A stretch of DNA of 64,000 nt from Planctomycetota bacterium (GTDB lineage Bacteria > Planctomycetota > SZUA-567 > H5-PLA8). Made by a program: the position numbers and the translations under genes. The stretch covers positions 1,955,326-2,019,325 of the forward strand of contig JAOSKN010000002.1 in NCBI GenBank assembly GCA_027493525.1, in the 5' to 3' direction. The first letter of the stretch is position 1. Each line of letters begins with the position of its first letter. The notes beneath the pieces were generated by a model. That model was not told the origin of the DNA, did not search any database, and saw only the letters and a program-made list of their open reading frames with translations. Below, piece by piece: positions 1 to 6,939 of the stretch.

Positions 1-186
1 GACCACAGTGGCGGTGGCCGTCGGAAGCGCGCCCGTTGACCAGTTGCCCGGAGTGGACCATTTCCCGTCGCCCGTGGCGTTCGTCCACGTCACCGTTGCG
101 GCATGGAGGTTTCCAATGGCCGCCAGAGTAAGAACAAGGCACGCCCAAACGAGCCCGCGTCTGGGGCGCGATGCATGAGTTTTCAC
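1..186 (-). CDS. Exported protein with autotransporter-type repeat, N-terminal fragment
   Basis: This is a partial gene running off the left edge; 62 codons are visible. I place the start at GTG 184-186 because GAGGAG stands six bases upstream. The product opens with a short basic stretch and a hydrophobic signal peptide (VWACLVLTLAAIGNLHAA). The mature part begins TVTWTNATGDGKWSTPGNW, a pattern typical of the repeats at the start of secreted autotransporter/beta-helix proteins, which are common in PVC bacteria. It lies about 40 bases downstream of the HEAT-repeat gene on the same strand and may be cotranscribed with it. The function is not recognisable from this fragment. Confidence 0.6.
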   Translation of the reverse strand, partial: MKTHASRPRRGLVWACLVLTLAAIGNLHAATVTWTNATGDGKWSTPGNWSTGALPTATATVV

Positions 187-226
187 GTGTTGCTCCTCGC
201 TCGATTCCGATGCAGGAAATGCTGCT

Positions 227-826
227 CTATTCGCGTTCAGGACGCTGAATTTGCTGAATGGCTGACTTGACGCTTACGCGCAAGCTTGCATTGGCTGCGT
301 TCTCAAGACTGCGGAGGCCCACTAGGGCCGAACGTGCTCGAGGCCCGATCCGGCCCAATGCCTCCGCGGCCAACCGTTGCACACCCACGACTTGGTCCTG
401 AAGCGCCTGGATCAACGCGGGCACGGCGGAGGCGGCATCGGGGCCAATGCACCCCAAGGCGCGTGCGCACCACCCACGTAGGTGAGGATCTTCCGATGTC
501 AAGCCTGCCGTGAGCCCGGGGACAGCCTCCTTGGCCGCTTCGCCAATCTCGGCCAAGGTGGCTACGACCTCGTACTTCACATTTGCCGATGTTTCGAACT
601 TGCCGAGGAGGTCCAGAAGGGCCGGAACGGATGGGGCGGCATCGACACCTTGCGACTTCAAGTTTCTTAGAATCGAGATCTTAGCGTCGTCGTCCATTTC
701 ACCTAACGTTTGAACCAGTTGGGCAGGATCGGGATATGGATCCTTTGATGCTTCCTCCGAGGCGAGTCCAGGATTGAGATTCCCGACAACAAGAATGAGC
801 AAAACTCTATGAGGCCACCGGTACAT
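227..826 (-). CDS. Exported HEAT-repeat protein
   Basis: The 199-residue product has a signal peptide (RVLLILVVGNLNPGLASEE) and then four to five HEAT/PBS-lyase-like helical repeats. They show the recurring pattern A..ALG.IGP.A..AVPAL (for example residues 120-140 and 155-170). Such repeats form a curved solenoid used for protein binding; no catalytic residues are visible. An AAAGGAC ribosome binding site precedes the ATG. Its GC content is lower than in the genes to the right, so it may belong to a different genomic segment. The partner and role are unknown. Confidence 0.75.
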   Translation of the reverse strand: MYRWPHRVLLILVVGNLNPGLASEEASKDPYPDPAQLVQTLGEMDDDAKISILRNLKSQGVDAAPSVPALLDLLGKFETSANVKYEVVATLAEIGEAAKEAVPGLTAGLTSEDPHLRGWCARALGCIGPDAASAVPALIQALQDQVVGVQRLAAEALGRIGPRARSALVGLRSLENAANASLRVSVKSAIQQIQRPERE

Positions 827-1224
827 GGAGCCCGTCCTTTCAATTGAGGTTTTATCTTCTTGCTACTTGTGAATGCGTTGAATATGTACCACACCCATTC
901 ATAGTCAATGGGATGCTGAGTAAATCTTCTAAGAACTTTGTCTATGTAGTTACATGGTATTAGTTGACTCGGAATTCAAGATTGTATCTACTGAGTTGGC
1001 TTGGGATTGAGAATAGGCGCATACACTTTGCATTTGTTGCATATTTCTCATTTTTGGAGATTCGAAGGGCTGTCGGAGCACTTCGAACGCCGCCGCGAAA
1101 CCTCGATCTCGCCCAAAGGGCCTGGAACGCCTGACCCTTGCGGCGCTGGACCGGCAGGATCGAACTCTTATGTCCCTGGAGACGCTCGTCTGGACCCCGC
1201 CGGCGCCAACGGGGGAGCCTCGCG
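827..1224. other. AT-rich intergenic junction containing a truncated ORF tail
   Basis: Bases 840-1080 are roughly 40-45% GC by eye, against about 70% in the rest of the window. No gene is visible in them. From about 1083 the sequence abruptly regains high third-position GC. A plus-strand frame reads as coding from about 1104 to a TAG at 1236-1238, ending KGLERLTLAALDRQDRTLM and then ...GEPRDALR. That tail overlaps the pseudopilin start by 14 bases, as in an operon. It has no start and seems to be the 3' stub of a gene cut off at the AT-rich boundary. Confidence 0.45.
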
Positions 1225-1812
1225 ATGCGCTCCGTTAGAAGAAAAATGCTTCCGGGCGCAAGGCGTGGCTTCACCCTGATCGAAGTCATTCTGGCCATCG
1301 CGCTCTCGGTCCTGATCGTCTTCGCCGTGGCCAAGGTCACGCAGTCCAGCCTCTCCACGGCGCGGACGGTCAAGCAGGCCTCGGCCACCGACATGCGCGT
1401 CGCGACGGCCCTGAACATCCTGAAACGCGACCTCCAGGGCTGGTACCAGCCCAAAGCGGCTCCATCGGACCCGGCCAGCCGCCCACCCGCATGGCCCGAG
1501 AGCGGAGAACTCCTCCTGAGCTTCGCGACGTTGGCGGACAGCCTCGCGGTGGATTCGGGGCGGGAGTCCACGTCCAGCGTGACCCGCAGCATCGCGCGCG
1601 TGTCCTACCTCGTTCAACCCCGCGGCTCCGGATTCGACCTGGTCCGGCGAGAGGATGCCTCGCCCGACGGCATCACGCTCCTGACTGCGCCCGGCAAGCC
1701 GGTCTTGGAATTTCACGACGGGACGAAATGGGTCAAGCGTTGGCCACGGCCGGACCGGCCCGTGGCCTTGCGCCTGCGCCTGGAGGATCGGACCTGGATC
1801 TGGGAATTATAA
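1225..1812 (+). CDS. Type IV pilin-like pseudopilin, GspJ type
   Basis: The 195-residue product begins with a short basic leader and the class III prepilin cleavage site GARRG/FTLIEVILAIALSVLIVF, with Glu at +5 of the mature protein. It is a prepilin-peptidase substrate that would insert into the inner membrane. Length and downstream features (TLADSLAV..., ...PVLEFHDGTKWVKRWP...ALRLRL) suit the minor pseudopilin GspJ/PulJ of type II secretion. I chose ATG 1225 because GGGGGAG sits seven bases upstream; an earlier in-frame ATG would add an arginine-rich leader. No other secretion genes follow, so it is an orphan, with only a truncated ORF tail directly upstream. Confidence 0.75.
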   Translation: MRSVRRKMLPGARRGFTLIEVILAIALSVLIVFAVAKVTQSSLSTARTVKQASATDMRVATALNILKRDLQGWYQPKAAPSDPASRPPAWPESGELLLSFATLADSLAVDSGRESTSSVTRSIARVSYLVQPRGSGFDLVRREDASPDGITLLTAPGKPVLEFHDGTKWVKRWPRPDRPVALRLRLEDRTWIWEL

Positions 1813-2124
1813 GGGCGAACCTGCATCGAAGTCGTTGGAACTTGGCTGTGCCTGGGGTCTGCCGGACCGCTTTCTTCTCCTGCGACACCTTCCGCCTCTC
1901 AAGCTTCTCCCTGACCATCTCGCGAATAAGCTTGCGCGGAGCCAGCAGTCGCGCTCGGCTCAGGAGAAGCGCCTCATGGGATTCCTCGGCTGCCGGTACG
2001 TGCGCTCCTCCGACATGCCTGCGCCCACCTGTTGATCCCTTAACCTAACTGGCCGTTGTCCATTTCGCGATGAGCCAAGACAGAACGTCCTGACGTCCCA
2101 ACTCTCTGGAATGAGCCGTTTTGT
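1813..2124. other. Intergenic region between convergent genes
   Basis: I see no convincing gene here. A short minus-strand frame (about 1733-2045) has some basic, helical character (REMVREKLERRKVSQEKK) but no good start or ribosome binding site, and it runs into the pseudopilin on the other strand. No terminator hairpin with a T-tract is evident. Confidence 0.4.
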
Positions 2125-3063
2125 TTACTGGAACCTGTACCGCCAGCGGTCCCTAGGCCCCACCGCCGTCCCGGCGATGTAGTAGCGCTCGCAGACCTGG
2201 GGGCTGTTGCCCATGGTGCGGCTTATCTCAAGCGCCGACCAGCCGAGCATGGCGAGCAGGGTCCCGAAGCTATGCCGCCACTCGTCCGGCCCCCAGTACC
2301 CCTTCAGTTCGCGATTCGCGCCTTTCCTGCGCCATTTGCCGAGCCATGCTGCGGCGCGCTGGCGGTTGCCCCTGACCTTGCTGAGGGTCCGCTGGAACCA
2401 AGTATGCCACAGCTTGTGGCTCGACCATGTTCCCGGCTCGCCCTTGCCGCGCTTGGTTACGGCTATCGTCGGGTCCGCCAGCGACGGGAACAGCCACGGC
2501 GACCGCTCGTTGATGGATGCGCCGCGCTTCCGCTGTTCTGCCAGACGCGCCTTGACGTGCCGCCTAATGATGGGCGCGAGGCAGGTCAGTTCGATGGGCA
2601 CGCGACGCTCAGGCCCCTCGGCGCGGCCAAGCGTCTTGAATGAACTAAGCATGAGGTACCCGTCGTCGAGAAAGACCTTGTCCAGCCGGGCATGCGCCTG
2701 CTCGTTCCAGCGCGGCCCGCAGAAAATCGCGAACGCGCACCATGCCTGCCAGTACGGCCAAGGCTTCAAGGCGTTGAGAAATGACTCTATGTCGGTCGGT
2801 GCGCGGAAGGCCAGTATTGCCCTGCGACCGACGGCTGCGCCGTGGACTGTCTCGGCGTCGGTCGCAGGGTTCCTCGCTAATTCATAGGTCTTCGTTGCCC
2901 AGCGGAAGAATCGCCCTAGGTTGACCTTGTGCCGCTGGCGTGTGGTCGGCGCGCCATTCAAGCCAGCGACCCAGTTGTCTATGTCGATCGTCCTGACCGA
3001 GCCGACCTGCGCCTTGTCGCCGTCCTTGAGGGATTCGCCGAACAACTTCAACGCCCGCGCCAT
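2125..3063 (-). CDS. Tyrosine recombinase/integrase, core-binding and catalytic part
   Basis: The 312 residues from ATG 3063 carry a tyrosine recombinase catalytic domain. The first catalytic Arg lies in GPRWNEQAHARL, an R-H pair in DEWRHSFGTLLAMLG, and the presumed nucleophile Tyr in GNSPQVCERYYI. Two usual histidines are replaced (DEWRH for H.LRH, GNS for GHS), so activity is uncertain. The open frame continues 5' of 3063 without a stop and encodes GRAAGRFLAQYKDRSPGQQ, the first helix of the SAM-like core-binding domain. ATG 3063 therefore falls inside that domain. The N-terminal part lies in the adjacent ORF (3126-3929) in another frame, so the two were probably one protein of about 590 residues. 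Confidence 0.75.
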   Translation of the reverse strand: MARALKLFGESLKDGDKAQVGSVRTIDIDNWVAGLNGAPTTRQRHKVNLGRFFRWATKTYELARNPATDAETVHGAAVGRRAILAFRAPTDIESFLNALKPWPYWQAWCAFAIFCGPRWNEQAHARLDKVFLDDGYLMLSSFKTLGRAEGPERRVPIELTCLAPIIRRHVKARLAEQRKRGASINERSPWLFPSLADPTIAVTKRGKGEPGTWSSHKLWHTWFQRTLSKVRGNRQRAAAWLGKWRRKGANRELKGYWGPDEWRHSFGTLLAMLGWSALEISRTMGNSPQVCERYYIAGTAVGPRDRWRYRFQ

Positions 3064-3125
3064 GTCGGCCTGCTGTCCCGGCGACCTATCCTTGTACTGC
3101 GCAAGGAACCTCCCGGCGGCCCTTC

Positions 3126-3929
3126 CTAGCTGACCTTGACGTGTGCGTTCGTGGCTGCGCGAAGTTCCTTTGTTTCCTGCGACAGCAACTCGAAGGCGCG
3201 GCGGTAGTAGGCGGCATCCTTGCGCGCCGCCTGTAGCTTCTGGTCCATGTCCTGGACGATGCGCGGGGCCTCTGCCATGACCGCCTCGCAGAATGCAGCC
3301 GTCAGCGCTTCGAGTGCCTTTGCCGTTGCGTCGATCCTGAACTTAGGCCCGAAGGTAGAAAACAGGACTTTGCGCCTAGCGGGGTCGGAAAGCTCGTCCC
3401 GCAAGCACTTCGCGACCCGCTCTTTTGAAAACTCGTCCCGAAGATACCTTGCGACGCGCGCACGCGAGAACCCCAAGGCGGGGGGCGTCTTGGGGGCCTG
3501 CTTGTTCCTGAACCCCTTGCCCGCGTCCTTGAACTTCGCGGGCAGGACCATCGGGGCCTTGGGACGCGAGTTGTCCAGGATACCCTGCGCGTCCACCTTG
3601 CCGAACGCCTTATCGGCGGCGTCCAGGCCCAGATGATCGACCAGCTTCCTTCCGAGTCTGGCGATGCCCTCAATACCGTCCCCTAATAGTTTTTGAGTCC
3701 GTTCCTTGCCGAAGACGCACTCGATGGCGCGGCGTTCATAGCCCCGTAGGTCGTCGGCCCGCGGGTTTTCAAGTAGGCGCCGATCCTTGCAGATACTCTT
3801 GATGTCCGCGATAATGCAAGTTGCCCGCGCCTCGTCGTCGGTGCCAAGGCCGCGAGCTACTGTCTTGCCGAGGATTGGGTGGTGGAACCGATGGGAAAAG
3901 GTATTGCCTGCGCGCGTTGTCAGAGTCAT
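3126..3929 (-). CDS. Integrase N-terminal (arm-binding) part, split from the catalytic ORF
   Basis: The 267-residue ORF begins MTLTTRAGNTFSHRFHH and continues TVARGLGTDDEARATCIIAD, which resembles the small AP2-like/arm-site binding domain at the N-terminus of phage-type integrases. A long basic and coiled linker ends QETKELRAATNAHVKVS. Its stop at 3126 is followed directly by the core-binding domain in a frame one base back. No canonical slippery heptamer is visible, so a one-base deletion in the sequence or a genuine mutation is more likely than programmed frameshifting. GGGAG lies 11 bases before the ATG. The gene heads a minus-strand unit next to tRNA-Lys, the usual place for an integrase. 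Confidence 0.6.
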   Translation of the reverse strand: MTLTTRAGNTFSHRFHHPILGKTVARGLGTDDEARATCIIADIKSICKDRRLLENPRADDLRGYERRAIECVFGKERTQKLLGDGIEGIARLGRKLVDHLGLDAADKAFGKVDAQGILDNSRPKAPMVLPAKFKDAGKGFRNKQAPKTPPALGFSRARVARYLRDEFSKERVAKCLRDELSDPARRKVLFSTFGPKFRIDATAKALEALTAAFCEAVMAEAPRIVQDMDQKLQAARKDAAYYRRAFELLSQETKELRAATNAHVKVS

Positions 3930-3992
3930 GGCTTGTTTGCTCCCATGCTAAAGAGCCTGACAGGAACAAGCATAACCCAGATGGGCTATGTT

Positions 3993-4015
3993 TCTTACAT
4001 TGAATCTTACATCGA
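3993..4015. repeat. Two direct repeats upstream of the integrase
   Basis: TCTTACATTGA (3993-4003) and TCTTACATCGA (4005-4015) are spaced 12 bases apart, followed by a weaker TCTTGTAAG. They lie between the integrase start and tRNA-Lys in an AT-rich stretch. Spacing and place suit integrase arm-type or excisionase sites, but this is inference. Confidence 0.4.
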
Positions 4016-4049
4016 GTCTATTCTTGTAAGTCCTTTTTTTAGTGAGGAT

Positions 4050-4121
4050 GAGGGGGTAGCTCAGGCGGTAGAGCAACGGATTTTTAATCCGTTGGTCGGG
4101 GGTTCGACTCCCCCCTCCTCA
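4050..4121 (+). tRNA. tRNA-Lys (anticodon UUU)
   Basis: The cloverleaf is clear. The D arm is GCTC/GAGC, the anticodon stem ACGGA/TCCGT encloses loop TTTTTAA (anticodon TTT), and the T arm is GGGGG-TTCGACT-CCCCC. CCA is not encoded; TTTT follows. With G1 at 4050 and discriminator A73 at 4121, as expected for tRNA-Lys, the 3' acceptor strand has only six bases (CTCCTC). One C seems missing from the six-C run at 4110-4115. The alternative pairing TGAGGGG/CTCCTCA from 4049 leaves an abnormal three-base linker. The missing base is most simply a homopolymer sequencing error. Confidence 0.85.
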
Positions 4122-4317
4122 TTTTCCTCCCTGAATTTGGCCTATTTAAGTAAAAAAATCGCCAACAAATGCGAGCCGCGCCGCGCGCCTCCGGCGCGGC
4201 GGCGCGCGGAGTCCGGGCGGCGCGGGGCGTACGCTCCGCGCGCGGGTGAAAAGTGCTTGGTTCGCCCGGTCGCGGGGATAGGATAGACTGGAAATTACGA
4301 GCACCTGGCGAGTTATC

Positions 4318-5617
4318 ATGAGCACAGAAGCTGGACAGGCCTTTCGCCTGCACCGTCCCGCCCTGGGATCGGGCGGCTTCGCGGACACGTACTGCGCCGA
4401 CGTTCTCGACCCGAAATTGAAGAAGAAATGGGGCGCTGAAGTCGTCGCGCTCAAGATTCCCAAGGACAAGCAGAAAGAGCTGGTGCTGATCCGCGAACTG
4501 GTGACGACGAGCCTGGTCAACCAGGCGCTGCGCGAACTGGCCGGGGTGGCGAACGTCGTGCGCTACCTGGACGTCGAACTTTTCGACGACAAGTACGTGA
4601 TGGTGATGGAGTACGTGCCGGGCGGGAGCCTGCGGCAACTGATTGGCAAGCTGGGCCAGCCGCGCACGCCCCTGCCGGCTGGAGCAGGTCTACGACCTGC
4701 TGAGCGGGATCCTGCGCGGGCTTTCGGCGATCCACCAGGCGCGGGTCTTCCACCGCGACATCAAGCCCGAGAACATCCTGCTCAGCGGCGCGACGCCGAA
4801 GATCAGCGATCTGGGCATCGCCACGATGCTCCAGACCAAGGAGCAGGCCTCGACGACGATCGGGACGCTGGCGTACATGTCGCCGGAGATCCTGGGTCCG
4901 GAAGGCGCGTCGTTCTCGTCGGACCTGTGGGCGGTGGGCGTGACGGCCTACGAGATGCTCACGGGGCATTGGCCCTTCGGGGACGAGGAGACGCCGGTCG
5001 GGCCGATGGTGAACATGATTCTGACCCAGGAGCCGGCGCCGCCGCAGCAGCGCGTGCCTTCCATTCCCGAGGCCGTCGGCCGCGTGATCCTGAAGGCGCT
5101 GCACAAGGATCCCGCGGAGCGCTACGCGACGCCCGACGCGATGCGGCGCGACCTCGACCTGGCGATCCGAACGGCGAAGCGCACGGTGGTCGCCGTGCCG
5201 GAGCGGCCGAAGCCCGAAGCGGCGCCCGCCCGCGCGCCGGAGGCCCACGCCGGCGAGGCGCCCGACGCGGAGCTGGCGGCATTGCGCGCGCAGGCCTACA
5301 GCGCCCAGACGGCGCCGGAGACCGAGGCCGGGCTGAAGGATCTGGCGCGGCGCTTTCCCAAAGATGCGCGGACGCATGCGGCGCTGGGCGAGTTCTACAA
5401 CCGGGCCATGCGCTACGCGCAGGCCGTCGCGGCGCTCAAGAAGGGCCTGGAGCACGATCCGGGCAACGCGATGGCGCACTGGCACCTGGGGCTGGCGCTG
5501 GAGAAGCTGGGGCGGCGGCCGGAGGCGGCCCAGGCCCTGGAGGCGGCGCTGAAGGCGGGGCTGGACCGGAAGCTGGAGATTCACGCGCGGGTGGTGCTGA
5601 AGCACCTGACGAGCTGA
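4318..5617 (+). CDS. Ser/Thr protein kinase with C-terminal TPRs (one-base frameshift)
   Basis: This is a Hanks-type kinase, first gene of the chaperone-kinase-protease operon. The glycine loop is GSGGFADTY and the ATP lysine lies in VVALKIPKDK. The frame changes near 4665-4680, then HRDIKPENIL (catalytic Asp), DLGIAT (in place of DFG) and GTLAYMSPEIL follow. All catalytic positions are kept across the break. The second frame is +1, as if one C were added to CCCC (about 4669). I read it as one gene of about 430 residues with a consensus error. After the kinase domain come a Pro/Ala linker and two to three TPR units (ARTHAALGEFYNRAMRYAQA...). No transmembrane segment is visible, so it is cytoplasmic. 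It probably phosphorylates partners encoded downstream. Confidence 0.8.
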
Positions 5618-5633
5618 AGCCGCGGGAGGCGCC

Positions 5634-6371
5634 ATGAGACTGGAAAGCTTCGGGCGCACGGAACTCGGCGGGGGCCAGGAGAACCAGGACGCGCTTTGTG
5701 TGCGGTCCGAGTTGGGGCTCTTCGCGATCGCCGACGGGATCGGCGGGCGGCCGGGCGGGCGCGAGGCCAGCGGGATGGCGCTGGAGGCCCTCGCCGCCGA
5801 GCTGGGGGCGCTGGACGAAGCGCGGCGTGCGGAGAAGCCCGCGCTGCTCGCCGCGCTGCGCAGCGTCAACGCGACCGTGGTGCAGGCGGGCGTCTCCGAC
5901 ACGACGCTCGCCGGGCTGGGCACGACGCTTTCAGCGGTCGTGTCGGGCGGGAAAAAGCTGGCGCTGCTCCATGTCGGCGACAGCGCCATCTACCGTCTCG
6001 GCGGCGCGGGGCTGGAGAAACTGACCCGCGAGCATACGCTGGCCCTGGAATTGGTCACGCAGAACCGGCTGAGCGAGGAGCAGGCGCAGCGCCATCCGCT
6101 GCGCCACCACCTGGCGCGGTACATCGGGGCGACGGGGCCCTACGAGCCGGACCTGGACGAAGTGGAACTGGCGCCGGGCGAGTGGCTGCTGCTGGTCACG
6201 GACGGGCTGCACAAGTCGATCGCGGAAGCGGAATTGGAACGCCTTGCGCTCGAGCGCAGCGCGGGCGGAGCCAAGGCGATCTGCGATGGCGTTGTTGAGC
6301 GCGCGCTGGCGCACGGCGCCCGCGACAATCTGACGCTGCTCGTGGTGGGGCGGCCGGGGAGCCCGCGATGA
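5634..6371 (+). CDS. PP2C-family Ser/Thr phosphatase
   Basis: The 245-residue product has the full set of PP2C motifs: QENQDALCV near residue 15, the metal-binding ADGIGGRPGG at about 33-42, GLGTTLSAVV, HVGDSAIYRL, VTDGL and the terminal ARDNLTLLVV. It would remove phosphates placed by the kinases encoded at 4318 and 16908. GGGAGG precedes the ATG, the gap to the kinase is 16 bases, and its stop overlaps the GrpE start (ATGA). Kinase-PP2C-FHA sets often control large secretion or chaperone assemblies; here the target is presumably the DnaK/protease machinery. Confidence 0.9.
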   Translation: MRLESFGRTELGGGQENQDALCVRSELGLFAIADGIGGRPGGREASGMALEALAAELGALDEARRAEKPALLAALRSVNATVVQAGVSDTTLAGLGTTLSAVVSGGKKLALLHVGDSAIYRLGGAGLEKLTREHTLALELVTQNRLSEEQAQRHPLRHHLARYIGATGPYEPDLDEVELAPGEWLLLVTDGLHKSIAEAELERLALERSAGGAKAICDGVVERALAHGARDNLTLLVVGRPGSPR

Positions 6372-6910
6372 ACGCGGAAGCCGATCCGTTCCGCATCGAC
6401 GAGGCGCCGCTGCGGGTGCAGGGCTGGAGCGCGCAGAACGCGGGCGATCCGATGGCGGCCCTGCTGGAGGACGTTGCGGCGCTGATGCGCGAGGCCGCCG
6501 AGCAGCGCACGAGCCGCGCGGAGCAGGAGTCGCAGCACGGCGGAGAGACGCGCCGGCTGCTGCTCGCGCTCGTGGAGGCGCTCGACGCGTTCGAGCGGGT
6601 GCGCCGGAGCGTCGAGGCGAAGGCCGAGCTGGTGACGCCGCAGATGAAGCTCTGGTTGGGGAACTACCGGACCATCGGGCGGCTGCTCGAGAAGGCGCTG
6701 GGGGAGCACGGGGTCGGCCGGATTGAGAAGCTCGAACGCTTCGACCCGCAGTGGCACAAGGCGGGCGAAACGGTGGTGGATCCCTCGCGCGAGGAAGGGC
6801 TGATCCTGGAGAAGCTGCTCGACGGGTACGTGTGGAACGGGCAGGTGCTGCGGAAGGCCGAGGTGAAGGTCGCCGTGCGCCGCGCGCCGGACGCCGGCGC
6901 GCTGGAGTAG
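6368..6910 (+). CDS. grpE: GrpE-type nucleotide exchange factor
   Basis: The 180-residue product has a helical N-terminal half and a typical GrpE beta-domain at its C-terminus: EHGVGRIEKLERFDPQWHKA, then EGLILEKLLDGYVWNGQVLR. GrpE promotes ADP release from DnaK. It overlaps the phosphatase by four bases and stands 29 bases before the dnaK gene. It diverges from the housekeeping family (FDPQWHKAGE for the usual FDP..HEA), so it is probably a dedicated partner of the adjacent DnaK. Confidence 0.85.
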   Translation: MNAEADPFRIDEAPLRVQGWSAQNAGDPMAALLEDVAALMREAAEQRTSRAEQESQHGGETRRLLLALVEALDAFERVRRSVEAKAELVTPQMKLWLGNYRTIGRLLEKALGEHGVGRIEKLERFDPQWHKAGETVVDPSREEGLILEKLLDGYVWNGQVLRKAEVKVAVRRAPDAGALE

Positions 6911-6939
6911 CGGCCGCGCAACTTGAAGGAGTCGCCAGC

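Noticed and set aside
1733..1918. Short basic minus-strand ORF that could be an excisionase
   Set aside because: No ribosome binding site, overlaps the pseudopilin antisense, and no HTH pattern is visible.
4050..4121. A duplicated tRNA 3' end within the window as a second attachment site
   Set aside because: I could not find a second copy of the T-arm and acceptor sequence in this window.
4170..4250. Rho-independent terminator after tRNA-Lys
   Set aside because: The GC-rich inverted repeats (CCGCGCCG/CGGCGCGG) lack a following T-tract.
4318..5617. Programmed frameshifting in the kinase gene
   Set aside because: No slippery heptamer or downstream structure is evident. Several unrelated genes show similar one-base breaks, so a sequence error is simpler.
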